Assembly (NCBI RefSeq): GCF_001281405.1
Contig: NZ_CP010401.1
Coordinates: 1,140,001 to 1,204,000 of the forward strand
Direction of reading: 5' to 3'
Length of the DNA stretch: 64,000 nt
DNA from: Bartonella ancashensis
GTDB taxonomy: Bacteria; Pseudomonadota; Alphaproteobacteria; Rhizobiales; Rhizobiaceae
Of the stretch, positions 53,645 to 63,287 are shown piece after piece. A model generated the notes under the pieces. It ran no database searches, was not told where the DNA came from, and saw only the letters and a list, made by a program, of their open reading frames with translations. Positions within the stretch are counted from its first letter, which is position 1. The number at the start of each line of letters is the position of its first letter. A program made the translations under genes and the position numbers.

Positions 53645-54016
53645 TTATTTAAGTTCAACCTTAGCACCTGCAGCTTCAAGCTGAGCTTTAATCTTTTCTG
53701 CCTCATCCTTAGAAGCACCTTCTTTAATTGGTTTAGGAGCTCCTTCAACCAAATCTTTTGCCTCTTTAAGACCAAGACCTGTAAGAGCGCGCACTTCCTT
53801 AATTACATTAATTTTCTGAGCGCCACCATCGACAAGAACAACATCAAATTCTGTCTTTTCTTCAGCAGCTGCAGCAGCTTCACCACTGACAGCGGCAACA
53901 GCTACAGGAGCAGCAGCTGAAACTCCCCATTTTTCTTCAAGCAACTTAGAAAGCTCAGCAGCTTCCAAAAGAGTAAGGTTAGAGAGGTCTTCTACGATCT
54001 TCGCTAGATCAGCCAT
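53645..54016 (-). CDS. rplL: Large ribosomal subunit protein bL12
   Basis: A 123-residue stalk protein that recruits translation GTPases. The N-terminal dimerisation helix region ([26 protein letters not shown]), Ala-rich hinge (about residues 34-55) and C-terminal domain ([39 protein letters not shown]) are intact. It follows rplJ by 106 bp. The ATG follows AAGGA. Confidence 0.97.
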   Translation of the reverse strand: MADLAKIVEDLSNLTLLEAAELSKLLEEKWGVSAAAPVAVAAVSGEAAAAAEEKTEFDVVLVDGGAQKINVIKEVRALTGLGLKEAKDLVEGAPKPIKEGASKDEAEKIKAQLEAAGAKVELK

Positions 54017-54122
54017 ATTAAAATTCCTTCAAGTTAAAAGGTTTAGATTATCACTTAAAATTCATTCAAAAAAACAGAAAAGCAACAAAACCGTCCCGTT
54101 AATACGAATAAACCAAACAGTT

Positions 54123-54641
54123 TCAAGCTGCTTTCTTCCCCTGAGCATGCGCACCAATGACACGAGCAATTTGACCAGCAGGAGCATCAACAACCTGAGC
54201 AATACGAGTCGCAGGAGTAGAAACCATACCCACAAGCTTTGCTCGCAACTCATTGAGTGAAGGTAATGCAGCTAAAGATTTTACAGCATCAACGCTTAAG
54301 CTTGTAGCACCCATTGAACCACCAAGGATGACAAATTTATCATTGACCTTCGCAAAATCAACAGCAACTTTTGGCGCTGTAATCGGATCCTCTGAATACG
54401 CTATGAGTGTCTGCCCAGTAAACAAACCCGCTATCGATTCAGACTCCGTGCCCTGAAGAGCGATTTTTGCAAGACGGTTTTTGGCAACTTTAATAGCACC
54501 ACCAGCCTCACCCATCTTTGAACGAAGATCATTCATTTGTGAAACTGTCAAACCGGAATAATGTGCAATAACGATAGAACCAGACTCCTGAAAAGCCTTA
54601 TTCAACCATGTAACAAATGCACGTTTTTCTGCTCTATCCAC
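54123..54641 (-). CDS. rplJ: Large ribosomal subunit protein uL10
   Basis: A 172-residue stalk base protein that carries the bL12 dimers. [39 protein letters not shown] is the family start region. The frame extends further upstream from an ATG at 54698, but the GTG at 54641 has TGGAG at 7-bp spacing and gives the standard 172-residue length. A leader with alternative hairpins precedes it. Confidence 0.96.
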   Translation of the reverse strand: MDRAEKRAFVTWLNKAFQESGSIVIAHYSGLTVSQMNDLRSKMGEAGGAIKVAKNRLAKIALQGTESESIAGLFTGQTLIAYSEDPITAPKVAVDFAKVNDKFVILGGSMGATSLSVDAVKSLAALPSLNELRAKLVGMVSTPATRIAQVVDAPAGQIARVIGAHAQGKKAA

Positions 54642-54681
54642 TGTCTTTCTCCATTTAACAGATTTACTTAAAAATCCGCTT

Positions 54682-54780
54682 GTTACCTTTGATAACACAA
54701 AATACTTATGCTACCGATGAGGATCCTGCCCCCTTCTTCACGCACAAACGATCAAAGGTAACTCTGGTTCAAACCTTTGA
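54682..54780 (-). promoter_or_regulatory. rplJ (L10) leader with competing stems
   Basis: In the transcript direction there are three segments: C, TCAAAGGT (54780-54773); B, GTTACCTTTGAT (54762-54751 as its complement); A, ATCAAAGGTAAC (54693-54682). B can pair with C (8 bp) or with A (perfect 12 bp), but not both. A lies 41 nt before the rplJ GTG. L10 leaders that bind the L10-L12 complex are well known; here the alternative pairing is what I see, and its regulatory role is inference. Confidence 0.5.
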
Positions 54781-55002
54781 AGTTTTTTTAACCTTAAAGT
54801 TTTTACCCCAGTCTCATGCAGGCCTTTAAATTAAGATATTCTAAAAATATCACCTACAATCTCGGACAGGACATTCCGGGATTTCTCCCGGCATGACCCG
54901 AGCCTAACAAGGCTCAGATAACTATGTGCCAAAAAAATTGACACAAAAAACAATATTCAATGACTATATATATTTCAGCAAAATTACTAACCTACCCTTA
55001 AC
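54781..55002 (-). other. rplA-rplJ spacer
   Basis: The upstream half of the 361-bp gap between rplA and rplJ. It holds two small hairpins: CCGGGA/TCCCGG near 54877-54892 and GAGCC/GGCTC near 54899-54914. Neither has a U-run after it. The GCATGAGACTGGGGT segment (about 54807-54821) may be part of the L10-binding leader. Confidence 0.35.
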
Positions 55003-55701
55003 TTATTCTGAACGCACTGTCACGGGATCAACTTTAATTCCAACACCCATTGTTGAAGCAATTGCAACACGTCTAATGTATTCACCCTTCGCACCTTGCG
55101 GCCTCGCTTTAATGACTGCACCAACAAAAGCCCTAACATTATCCACTATCTTGTTAGCCTCAAAAGAAGCCTTGCCAACACCGGCATGTACAATACCAGA
55201 CTTTTCAACACGGAACTCCACAGCCCCTCCCTTAGAATCCTTAACGGCATTAGCGACATCTAGTGTCACGGTGCCAATTTTAGGATTCGGCATCAAACTC
55301 CTTGGACCAAGAATCTTACCAAGACGACCAACAAGAGGCATCATATCTGGTGTTGCTATACAACGATCAAACTCTATCGTTCCACCATCGATGACTTCAA
55401 ATAAATCCTCAGCACCAACAATATCTGCACCCGCTGCTTTGGCTTCATCAGCTTTATCACCACGCGCAAAAACAGCAACCCGAACATTCCGTCCTGTTCC
55501 ATGAGGCAAATGAGCAACCCCTCTAACCATCTGATCTGCGTGACGTGGATCAACGCCCAAATTCATTGCAATCTCAATCGTTTCATCAAATTTAGCAACT
55601 GCACGTTCTCTAACCATAGAAACCGCATCGGCCAAAGTATAGAGTTTGTTAAAATTGACACCTTCACGAATTTTTTCTAATCTCTTCACTAGCTTTGCCA
55701 T
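55003..55701 (-). CDS. rplA: Large ribosomal subunit protein uL1
   Basis: A 232-residue L1-stalk protein that also represses its own operon by binding the rplK leader. Landmarks: [41 protein letters not shown] and the [11 protein letters not shown] signature. It starts 4 bp after rplK. A candidate L1-binding leader is present ahead of rplK. Confidence 0.97.
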   Translation of the reverse strand: MAKLVKRLEKIREGVNFNKLYTLADAVSMVRERAVAKFDETIEIAMNLGVDPRHADQMVRGVAHLPHGTGRNVRVAVFARGDKADEAKAAGADIVGAEDLFEVIDGGTIEFDRCIATPDMMPLVGRLGKILGPRSLMPNPKIGTVTLDVANAVKDSKGGAVEFRVEKSGIVHAGVGKASFEANKIVDNVRAFVGAVIKARPQGAKGEYIRRVAIASTMGVGIKVDPVTVRSE

Positions 55702-55705
55702 AACA

Positions 55706-56134
55706 TCAGCCTACCACTTCTAAACCCATGGAGCGAGCAGAACCTTCAACCATACGCATCGCTGCCTCAATATCGTTTGCATTAAGATCTTTCATTTTTG
55801 CTTCTGCAATCAAACGAACTTTATCACGAGAAATTGTTCCTGCAGATACCTTACCAGGCTCCTTTGAACCCGACTTTAAATTTGCTTCCTTCTTCAAAAA
55901 GAAAGAAACGGGAGGAGTCTTAAGAGAAAACGTAAAGGACTTATCTTGATAATAAGTAATGACTACAGGAATTGGCGACCCTTTTTCCATTTCCTGGGTC
56001 GCAGCATTAAATGCTTTACAAAACTCCATGATATTAATACCCCTCTGTCCAAGAGCTGGACCAATCGGTGGAGAGGGTGTTGCAGCTCCTGCAGGAACTT
56101 GCAACTTTAACTGACCTGCACTTTTCTTTGCCAT
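55706..56134 (-). CDS. rplK: Large ribosomal subunit protein uL11
   Basis: A 142-residue protein of the GTPase-associated centre. [34 protein letters not shown] at the N-terminus and the rRNA-binding C-terminal domain ending RSMGLEV are clear. GGCAGAATT precedes the ATG. It is translated just after a leader with an L1-binding motif and an overlapping short frame. Confidence 0.97.
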   Translation of the reverse strand: MAKKSAGQLKLQVPAGAATPSPPIGPALGQRGINIMEFCKAFNAATQEMEKGSPIPVVITYYQDKSFTFSLKTPPVSFFLKKEANLKSGSKEPGKVSAGTISRDKVRLIAEAKMKDLNANDIEAAMRMVEGSARSMGLEVVG

Positions 56135-56199
56135 AATTCTGCCTTCAATTAACTTTGATAAACGGATGTCTTACCATACCGAATACCTGCCGCAGTCTA

Positions 56200-56246
56200 G
56201 TGGTCTGGATCATTAAGCCGGCAAAAGCCATAAAATCACCTCCCAC
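56200..56246 (-). promoter_or_regulatory. Candidate L1-binding autoregulatory leader of rplK-rplA
   Basis: In the transcript direction GUGGGAGG (56246-56239) is followed after a 32-nt insert by AGACCAC (56206-56200), and GUGG can pair with CCAC. The L1-stalk region of 23S rRNA carries GGUGGGAGG...ACCAC, and rplK leaders that mimic it are established as L1 targets. A 28-codon open frame, ATG at 56231 to TGA at 56145, starts 7 bp after the GGAGG; I regard it as a by-product of the motif, although a leader peptide is not excluded. Confidence 0.6.
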
Positions 56247-56290
56247 TCAATTTAGGGTAATTTTTAATCACCCCACATAATCAAATCCAA

Positions 56291-56827
56291 TCAAAGCTTT
56301 TCTACCTGACCAAACTCCAATTCAACAGGCGTAGGACGCCCAAAAATTGATACCTCAACCTTAAGACGAGAACGATCTTCCTCAACGTCCTGAACAATAC
56401 CATTAAAAGACACGAAAGGCCCATCAGCCACCCGAACCTGCTCACCAATCTCAAAAGAAACAGATGGCTTTGGAGACTCTACACCTTCCTGAACTTGCTG
56501 AAGAATCTCCTCAGCCTCTTTATCAGAAATAGGAAAAGGCTTTGCATCTGAACCCAAAAAACCCGTTACCTTTGGAGTATTTTTAATAAGATGATATACC
56601 TCATCTGTCAATTCAGCACAAACAAGGACATAACCTGGAAAAAATTTCCTTTCAGAATTCACCTTGCGCCCTCGACGAACTTCAACAACACGTTCAGTCG
56701 GAACGAAAATCCTGCTAAACAAGTGATCCAACCCCTTTTGCTTAGCCTCTTTTTCAATAGCCTCCGCTACCTTTTTTTCAAAATTTGAATATGCCTGAAC
56801 GATATACCAACGAGCAACCACTGCCAT
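56291..56827 (-). CDS. nusG: Transcription termination/antitermination factor NusG
   Basis: A 178-residue protein linking RNA polymerase to ribosomes or Rho. The NGN domain (RWYIVQAYSNFEKKVAEAI; FPGYVLVCAEL) and the C-terminal KOW domain (FEIGEQVRVADGPFVSFNGIVQDVEEDRSRLKVEVSIFGR) are complete. A TTG at 56845 opens the frame earlier and would overlap secE; the ATG at 56827 has AGGGAAG ahead of it. It starts 14 bp after secE. Confidence 0.96.
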   Translation of the reverse strand: MAVVARWYIVQAYSNFEKKVAEAIEKEAKQKGLDHLFSRIFVPTERVVEVRRGRKVNSERKFFPGYVLVCAELTDEVYHLIKNTPKVTGFLGSDAKPFPISDKEAEEILQQVQEGVESPKPSVSFEIGEQVRVADGPFVSFNGIVQDVEEDRSRLKVEVSIFGRPTPVELEFGQVEKL

Positions 56828-56841
56828 ACTTCCCTGTGCGA

Positions 56842-57054
56842 TCAACTAAAAAGATATTTCAAAAAATCAATACCCTGCCATACACTAAAATTTATGACCT
56901 GGTCTACGATAAAAAAGAACGTCGAGGAAAAAACAGTAACAAGAAGGACCATAACGGTAGAAATCATAGTTTCACGATATGTAGGCCACTTCACTTTAGC
57001 AGTCTCTGCACGAACCTGTCTTAAAAAAGTAACTAAATTAGTCTTAGGCATCAT
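56842..57054 (-). CDS. secE: Preprotein translocase subunit SecE
   Basis: A 70-residue single-span membrane subunit of the SecYEG channel. The conserved amphipathic segment EVRAETAKVKWPTYRE-type (here FLRQVRAETAKVKWPTYRET) is followed by one membrane helix (MISTVMVLLVTVFSSTFFFIVDQVI). Its position between tRNA-Trp and nusG is the standard one. Two adjacent Met codons open the frame. Confidence 0.96.
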   Translation of the reverse strand: MMPKTNLVTFLRQVRAETAKVKWPTYRETMISTVMVLLVTVFSSTFFFIVDQVINFSVWQGIDFLKYLFS

Positions 57055-57234
57055 CAGCTATACATATTCTTTCCACAAATCACGCAACAAAACAGACGCA
57101 AAATAAAAAACCCGTCATCCCACACGCGAATTCTCTTATCACCTATCAAATATCGAAACACACACAAAAAAACAAGCCCTATATGAGAAGTAAAAAAGAA
57201 GTTAAAACTCCCATCACAAAGAAGAGAGCTTGCA

Positions 57235-57310
<76 letters not shown>

Positions 57311-57351
57311 AACTCCTTAATACATTCCCTAAATGTGCTTTAATATACATT

Positions 57352-58527
57352 TTATTCAACAATTTTAGAGACGATACCTGCTCCGACGGTGCGGCCACCT
57401 TCACGGATCGCAAAACGCAACTTTTCCTCCATTGCAATTGGAACAATCAGAGAAATATCCATCGCAACATTATCACCGGGCATAACCATCTCCGTACCTT
57501 CAGGAAGAGTAACAATCCCCGTCACATCCGTAGTACGAAAATAAAACTGTGGACGATAATTTGTAAAGAAAGGCGTATGACGACCCCCCTCATCTTTCGT
57601 TAAAATGTAAGCTTCGGCTTTAAACTTAGTATGAGGTGTAACAGAACCAGGCTTCGCCAAAACTTGCCCACGCTCAATCCCTTCACGATCAACACCACGA
57701 AGCAAGGCACCAATATTATCACCCGCCTGACCTTGATCCAAAAGCTTACGAAACATTTCAACGCCCGTAACTGTTGTCTTCGACGTAGGACGAATCCCTA
57801 TAATCTCAATTTCTTCACCAACTTTAATAACACCACGCTCAACACGACCTGTAACAACCGTTCCACGACCCGAAATCGAAAAAACATCCTCAATAGGCAT
57901 CAAAAAAGGCTGATCAATTGGACGTTCTGGCGTCGGTATATACTTATCAACCTCACTCATTAAAAGGCGAACAGCATCCTCTCCTATACTCTTGTTGGAA
58001 TCTTCAAGAGCCGCCAAAGCGGAGCCTTTAACAACAGGTATATCATCACCTGGAAAATCATACTTCGAAAGAAGTTCTCGAACTTCAAGCTCAACAAGCT
58101 CCAAAAGCTCCGCATCATCAACCTGATCAACTTTATTCAAAAAAACAACAATCGCAGGAACACCCACCTGACGCGCCAACAAAATATGTTCACGTGTCTG
58201 AGGCATCGGACCATCCGCTGCAGAAACAACCAATATAGCACCATCCATTTGAGCTGCACCCGTGATCATGTTCTTTACATAATCAGCATGACCAGGACAA
58301 TCCACATGCGCATAATGGCGTTGCTCCGTTTCATATTCAACGTGCGCAGTTGAAATAGTTATGCCACGAGCCCGCTCTTCAGGCGCAGCATCAATCTGAT
58401 CATACGCTTTGAACTCACCAAAATACTTCGTAATCGCTGCAGTCAACGAGGTCTTACCATGATCAACGTGACCAATCGTTCCAATATTAACATGCGGCTT
58501 CGTACGTTCAAATTTGCTCTTCGCCAT
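57352..58527 (-). CDS. tuf: Elongation factor Tu
   Basis: A 391-residue GTPase that delivers aminoacyl-tRNA to the ribosome. G motifs: GHVDHGKT (about residue 18), DCPGHADYV (about 80) and NKVD (about 135); the switch I segment EERARGITI is intact. The frame opens three codons earlier (TTG/ATA-type context), but [14 protein letters not shown] is the family start. tRNA-Tyr and tRNA-Gly lie upstream. A second tuf gene elsewhere is likely but is not in the window. Confidence 0.98.
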   Translation of the reverse strand: MAKSKFERTKPHVNIGTIGHVDHGKTSLTAAITKYFGEFKAYDQIDAAPEERARGITISTAHVEYETEQRHYAHVDCPGHADYVKNMITGAAQMDGAILVVSAADGPMPQTREHILLARQVGVPAIVVFLNKVDQVDDAELLELVELEVRELLSKYDFPGDDIPVVKGSALAALEDSNKSIGEDAVRLLMSEVDKYIPTPERPIDQPFLMPIEDVFSISGRGTVVTGRVERGVIKVGEEIEIIGIRPTSKTTVTGVEMFRKLLDQGQAGDNIGALLRGVDREGIERGQVLAKPGSVTPHTKFKAEAYILTKDEGGRHTPFFTNYRPQFYFRTTDVTGIVTLPEGTEMVMPGDNVAMDISLIVPIAMEEKLRFAIREGGRTVGAGIVSKIVE

Positions 58528-58682
58528 TGCTATCAATCTCTTTTTTCTAAATACCTAAAATAAGCTACCACAACCAAACCTTACCAGAAACAACCCACCA
58601 GCTTGGCTACAAAACCACCCCAAGACAAAAACATACCCGAATACGGTAGAACACCCACCGCGACAGTACCAACTTAACACCT

Positions 58683-58756
58683 TGGAGCGGGTAGCGGGAA
58701 TCGAACCCGCATATTCAGCTTGGAAGGCTGCTGCTCTACCACTGAGCTATACCCGC
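58683..58756 (-). tRNA. tRNA-Gly (anticodon TCC)
   Basis: 74-nt cloverleaf: acceptor stem GCGGGTA/TACCCGC, anticodon stem GCAGC/GCTGA region with loop CTTCCAA (anticodon TCC, reads GGA/GGG), T loop TTCGATT and encoded CCA. It follows tRNA-Tyr by 21 bp. Confidence 0.95.
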
Positions 58757-58777
58757 ATTACGGCCTATTCCGACGGA

Positions 58778-58861
58778 TGGTGAAGGGGGTTGGATTCGAA
58801 CCAACGTAGCATACGCAACGGATTTACAGTCCGTCCCCTTTAACCACTCGGGCACCCCTCC
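58778..58861 (-). tRNA. tRNA-Tyr (anticodon GTA)
   Basis: 84-nt class II tRNA with a long variable arm (TGCGTATGCTACG region). Acceptor stem GGAGGGG/CCCCTTC, anticodon stem ACGGA/TCCGT around CTGTAAA (anticodon GTA), and encoded CCA. It is the first gene of the tRNA-tuf-secE-nusG-ribosomal-rpo cluster. Confidence 0.95.
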
Positions 58862-59052
58862 ATCACACCGGATAAGTCGCAAGATTGAAACCGATGCGAC
58901 TCCAAAATCAAGCCAATCGCGTACCGATTTTGACGATTACCATTATATCTGTCAATAAAATAAATATAGTTTTGTACAAATTTTACGTCAATTAATTTTA
59001 TTTTTTGTTTTTTCTACAAACATTTTTCTACATAACACGCTATAAGAAAAAT

Positions 59053-59883
59053 ATGTCACAAAAAATACACAAAAAATCTCACTTCACGCATTCTTATCAT
59101 CGAGACTTTAACAAAAAGGGTCTCTCCATCTCGCCTTCAACTTATTCAAAATACGATCACACCTCTACGATGCAAAAAACAATTCATCTCTACGGGGTCC
59201 ATACCATCGACGCTGCCCTCAAAAACCCCAATAGAGTTCTTAAACATCTTTACGTTACACAAAATGCTTTAAAACGTTTAGATATAAGCAACCATAATTT
59301 GCCATGCCCTATAGAATTATCTTCGCCTAAAAAGCTTGATACACTTGTTGGAAGTGATGCTGTCCACCAGGGAGTTGTGCTGGAAACTGAACCCCTGAAA
59401 TCACGCGACTTATCTGAACTTACTCATACTGATCTTGTTATCGTAATGGACCAAATTACTGATCCTCATAATGTTGGAGCTATTATGCGCTCCGCAGCTG
59501 CATTCAAAACCGGAGCACTTATCACTTCCTATCGTCATTCACCGCAAGAAAGTGGTGTACTTGCTAAAGCAGCCTCTGGAGCTTTAGAATCGATTGATTA
59601 CATTATGGTACAGAACCTTGCTGAAGCACTTAAATTCCTCCATAAAGCTCATTTTATCACCTTCGGACTTGATTCAGAAGGTGACGCTCCTTTAGAGAAC
59701 GTACTAACAGGAGAAAAAATTGCCCTCGTTTTAGGGGCAGAAGGAAAAGGTTTACGCAAAAAAACACGCGAAACAGTTCACACACTAGCGCGCCTTGATA
59801 TGCCTGGAAAAATTAAATCCCTAAATGTTTCAAATGCAGCGACAATCGCACTCTACACAGCTCACAAACACCTAAGACCATGA
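59053..59883 (+). CDS. rlmB: 23S rRNA 2'-O-methyltransferase RlmB-like (SpoU/TrmH family)
   Basis: A 276-residue SPOUT methyltransferase, probably modifying G2251 of 23S rRNA. The substrate-binding domain begins at IHLYGVHTIDAALKNPNR, and the three SpoU motifs follow: DPHNVGAIMRSAAAF, LVLGAEGKGLRKKTRE and LNVSNAATIALY. The first about 40 residues are a basic, low-complexity extension. I chose the ATG at 59053; a TTG upstream (59005) would add 16 residues without support. TrmH-type tRNA specificity cannot be excluded. Confidence 0.9.
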   Translation: MSQKIHKKSHFTHSYHRDFNKKGLSISPSTYSKYDHTSTMQKTIHLYGVHTIDAALKNPNRVLKHLYVTQNALKRLDISNHNLPCPIELSSPKKLDTLVGSDAVHQGVVLETEPLKSRDLSELTHTDLVIVMDQITDPHNVGAIMRSAAAFKTGALITSYRHSPQESGVLAKAASGALESIDYIMVQNLAEALKFLHKAHFITFGLDSEGDAPLENVLTGEKIALVLGAEGKGLRKKTRETVHTLARLDMPGKIKSLNVSNAATIALYTAHKHLRP

Positions 59884-60567
59884 TCTCCTATTTTCTTATA
59901 GAAAATCAAATATATTTTAATTTTCTGCAAACCATACAACAATAGCAATACACATAAGTATGACATTTAAACACAAGTGGCTCAGGATCAATAACAAGGC
60001 CAGATCCACACGAACATTAAAAATAAACAAAAACCATGCAATCAATAACACCTATCAGGCCAAAAGCTTTACTTAAAGCACCGATAAGTAGTACTGCACT
60101 CTCTTATAAAAAATAAAACAACTCCATGAAAAAAGCTGTTACCAATACAAAAAAGAAGATTGCTAAAAATTATCACAAAAACTGAATAATTGATAACAGC
60201 ACTCACTACACCAACCATCCCAGCTTTTTTTCACAATGTTGACACGAATAAACCTGCTGTAATACCGTATACTAGCCAAAATCTAGCTTAATACATGAAG
60301 AATTTGAAATAACTTCCGTAGAAAATTCTCAGAATTTTTTCTTATCATCTACACATCCACAGTAAACGCCCACCATTATTTGATTTGGCCAACACTGTTT
60401 TGTCGCTATTCATACAATCAAGTACAAAGCAACGACATTTACAACTTTCCCTTACTTAAAAAACCCTAACATATGAGCTCACCCATCTTTTCGAACCAGA
60501 TGAGAAATTTCATATCACGAATGCATTACCTTCAAAAATCATTGTGCAGAATGCAGCGTGATATTAT
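59884..60567. other. Intergenic region containing a gene remnant
   Basis: 684 bp between rlmB and the DUF2155 gene. No intact gene. The middle part holds the leftward remnant described at 60017-60330; the flanks are AT-rich and unremarkable. Confidence 0.5.
60017..60330 (-). pseudogene. Possible remnant of a polytopic membrane protein gene
   Basis: Leftward translation from about 60323 reads FYGSYFKFFMY, stop, then RFWLVYGITAGLFVSTL, stop, then KKAGMVGVVSAVINYSVFV and further hydrophobic sequence in one frame. After a one-base shift it continues as LLIGALSKAFGLIGVID up to a stop at 60017. The alternation of Gly-rich hydrophobic runs looks like a transporter (possibly MFS). AT-rich noise also yields hydrophobic residues, so the call is tentative. 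Confidence 0.35.
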
Positions 60568-60972
60568 TCAATTTTTTTTACAATCTTCAAGCCACACGTC
60601 ATAAATGGGATGCTCCACAGCATTTAGACCAGGACTATCCGAAAACATCCATCCTGCAAAGATACGCTGCACCTTTTTATCCTGGACTACCTCATAAACT
60701 TCAAGAAAACCACTCGTACGAGCTGGCTCATCTTTAGAACTTGCGTAACACGCACGAGGCGTTATCTGCAAAGCACCAAATCGGTAAACTTGACCAATAG
60801 GAACTTCAAAACGAGTCGTTCGACCAGTGATTTTGTCAAGACCTGAAAGAATAGCAATTTCATTGCTAACACGCTGAGCCTGTACCTCACCTACTACAAA
60901 CAAAACTACCCCTATCCCCATTAAAATAGCATATAAAAAGCACCCTAATTTTGATAACAGAGAAAACTTCAT
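60568..60972 (-). CDS. DUF2155 family exported protein
   Basis: A 134-residue protein with a long signal peptide or membrane anchor (residues 1 to about 32, ending VQAQ). The mature region shows the DUF2155 pattern: TRFEVPIGQVYRFGALQITPRACY, then FAGWMFSDSPGLNAVEHPIYDVWLEDC, with two cysteines. The function is not known; the domain is largely confined to alphaproteobacteria and is often next to the NDUFA12-like gene, as here (106 bp). Confidence 0.9.
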   Translation of the reverse strand: MKFSLLSKLGCFLYAILMGIGVVLFVVGEVQAQRVSNEIAILSGLDKITGRTTRFEVPIGQVYRFGALQITPRACYASSKDEPARTSGFLEVYEVVQDKKVQRIFAGWMFSDSPGLNAVEHPIYDVWLEDCKKN

Positions 60973-61078
60973 CGCATCACATCAACTGAATTTAACAAAA
61001 ACAACTTTAACAAAAATGACATTAACTGCCAGCACACTAATTTCAGAAAACGAAAAAACAACTCACATGCTCTACTTC

Positions 61079-61483
61079 CTAAGGATCATTGTTGGGTATC
61101 CATGCATCGTAATCTTTACACACATGAAAGTTCTCAACATTATGAAAAATGGATCCTTTCGGCCGATATGCTCTCTTTGAACCCGTCATATTCGCACTAT
61201 GAGGTTTTTCCCATTCGTGGAGTTGATAACCATCATCTGTAGGCGGCGCATCACAGCGGTGATGAATCCAACCATGCCAACCTGGGGGAATAGTGGAAGC
61301 CTCAGAATACCCTTTGTAAATCACCCAACGACGCGGATAGCCATCTTTATGATAGCCCCCTTCATAATAAATGTTACCAAACTGATCTTCCCCCACACGC
61401 CTCCCCTTACGCCACGTAAAAAAACGCGTATTAACAGTATTACCATTCCACCACGTGAAGACTTGCTTTAAGAAACTAACCAT
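61079..61483 (-). CDS. NADH:ubiquinone oxidoreductase accessory subunit, NDUFA12 family
   Basis: A 134-residue homolog of mitochondrial NDUFA12/B17.2, a supernumerary complex I subunit present in alphaproteobacteria. The family pattern is clear: GRRVGEDQFGNIYYEGG, RRWVIYKGYSEASTIPPGWHGWIHHRCDAPPTDD. It probably binds the complex I matrix-arm equivalent on the cytosolic side. It lies alone from nuo genes, between gatB and the DUF2155 gene. Confidence 0.93.
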   Translation of the reverse strand: MVSFLKQVFTWWNGNTVNTRFFTWRKGRRVGEDQFGNIYYEGGYHKDGYPRRWVIYKGYSEASTIPPGWHGWIHHRCDAPPTDDGYQLHEWEKPHSANMTGSKRAYRPKGSIFHNVENFHVCKDYDAWIPNNDP

Positions 61484-61663
61484 TTGCTACCTTACCTCTT
61501 CAACACCCTCACAAACCAAACTACTGATGTGAATCCACACAACCTTTTCAACTACAAAAGGTAACAAAACAGTCTCAGTATTCAACAGAGATTCCCAACC
61601 GGAAGCTTCCTAAATTGCATTTCAAACACTTCAAAATATATTGCCCAAGCCTCTTTATCTATT

Positions 61664-63163
61664 TTAATCTATCTTAAGCTTTGACTTAACAAACTCATTA
61701 ACACTTTGGGGATTGGCTTTCCCCCCCGTCGCCTTTATAACCTGTCCAACAAACCACCCAACCAAAGCAGGCTTCCCTTTTGCTTGGATAACTTTATCTG
61801 GATTATTGGCAATGACATCATCAACAGCACGTTGAATGACCTCCATGTCTGTTACTTGCTTCATGCCGCGCTTTTCTACAATTTGACGCGGATCCCCGCC
61901 TTCACACCAAACAATCTCAAACAAATCCTTAGCAATTTTCCCGGAAATAACACCTTCTTTTATTAGATCAATGATTGCTCCTAACTGACTTGGCGTAACT
62001 GGCGTGTTCTCAATTGCAAGATTGCTTTTATTTAGGGCACCCAACAGATCATTGATCACCCAATTAGCAACCATCTTCCCATCACGCCCGCAAGCTACCT
62101 CTTCAAAATAATCTGCAATTGCTTTGTCCGTTACAAGAATGGAAGCATCATACGCAGTCAACCCCATACTATCTATAAAACGCGCTTTTATATCGTCAGG
62201 TAACTCCGGCAGCCCTGAAGCCAAAGCATCAACAAATGCCTGATCAAATTCTAACGGTAATAAATCAGGATCTGGAAAATAACGGTAATCATGCGCTTCT
62301 TCCTTTGAGCGCATAGACCGCGTCTCACATTTAACTGCATCAAACAGCCGAGTCTCCTGATCTACCGTACCACCATTCTCTAAAATGGCAATCTGACGAC
62401 GTGCCTCATACTCTATAGCTTGGCCAATAAAACGGATAGAATTAATATTCTTTATTTCACAACGCGTTCCAAACGCTCCACCTGGACGACGAACAGATAC
62501 ATTAACATCAGCACGGATAGACCCCTCATCCATATTACCATCACAGGTCCCTAAATAACGAACAATTGCTCGCAATTTTGTCATATAAGCCTTAGCTTCC
62601 TCTGACGAACGCATATCCGGTTTGGAAACAATTTCCATGAGGGCAACACCAGAGCGATTAAGATCAACAAAAGACATTATTGGATGCTGATCATGCATAG
62701 ATTTCCCAGCATCTTGTTCAAGATGAAGCCTTTCAATCCCAACCTCAATATCCTCAAACTCACCATTTGAGTCCGGCCCTATCGATACAACAACTTTCCC
62801 TTCACCAACAATAGGGTATTGAAACTGCGAAATTTGATATCCCTGCGGCAAATCTGGATAAAAGTAATTCTTACGATCAAAAATAGACCTCAAATTAATC
62901 TGAGCTTTTAATCCTAAACCAGTCCGAATAGCCTGACGAACACACTCCTGATTAACAACAGGTAGCATTCCAGGCATAGCTGCATCAATGAGTGACACAT
63001 TATTATTCGGCTCAGAACCAAATTCCGTAGATGCTCCCGAAAAAAGTTTTGAATTCGACTTAATTTGCGCATGAACTTCCATGCCAATGACGACCTCCCA
63101 ATCACCTGTCGCTCCAGCAATAAAGCGCCTAGGATCAGGGGTGCGATTATCAACAATTTCCAT
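61664..63163 (-). CDS. gatB: Aspartyl/glutamyl-tRNA amidotransferase subunit B
   Basis: A 499-residue subunit of GatCAB, which amidates Glu-tRNA-Gln (and Asp-tRNA-Asn) using ammonia from Gat[20 protein letters not shown], the zinc-independent N-terminal kinase-like core ([41 protein letters not shown]) and the C-terminal YqeY-like domain (from about 400, [14 protein letters not shown]) are complete. A TTG two codons earlier also opens the frame. With two GluRS genes in the window, the indirect route to Gln-tRNA is expected here. gatC and gatA are not adjacent. Confidence 0.96.
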   Translation of the reverse strand: MEIVDNRTPDPRRFIAGATGDWEVVIGMEVHAQIKSNSKLFSGASTEFGSEPNNNVSLIDAAMPGMLPVVNQECVRQAIRTGLGLKAQINLRSIFDRKNYFYPDLPQGYQISQFQYPIVGEGKVVVSIGPDSNGEFEDIEVGIERLHLEQDAGKSMHDQHPIMSFVDLNRSGVALMEIVSKPDMRSSEEAKAYMTKLRAIVRYLGTCDGNMDEGSIRADVNVSVRRPGGAFGTRCEIKNINSIRFIGQAIEYEARRQIAILENGGTVDQETRLFDAVKCETRSMRSKEEAHDYRYFPDPDLLPLEFDQAFVDALASGLPELPDDIKARFIDSMGLTAYDASILVTDKAIADYFEEVACGRDGKMVANWVINDLLGALNKSNLAIENTPVTPSQLGAIIDLIKEGVISGKIAKDLFEIVWCEGGDPRQIVEKRGMKQVTDMEVIQRAVDDVIANNPDKVIQAKGKPALVGWFVGQVIKATGGKANPQSVNEFVKSKLKID

Positions 63164-63287
63164 TACCAATCCATTACCAATGCTTCTAAAATACTACTTA
63201 ATGTTCCTCAAAATCATCATAGGCATGAACTCAGAACACAAAACCTGCAAATGAAGTCTCCCTACGCAACTTCTCCTGATTCAAAAA

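Noticed and set aside
54752..54793. Rightward terminator (8-bp stem plus T7) in the rplJ leader
   Set aside because: No rightward gene ends here; the hairpin is better explained as part of the leftward rplJ leader.
56145..56231. 28-codon frame before rplK as an independent gene
   Set aside because: Its ribosome-binding site coincides with the L1-binding motif, which alone explains the sequence; kept only as a finding.
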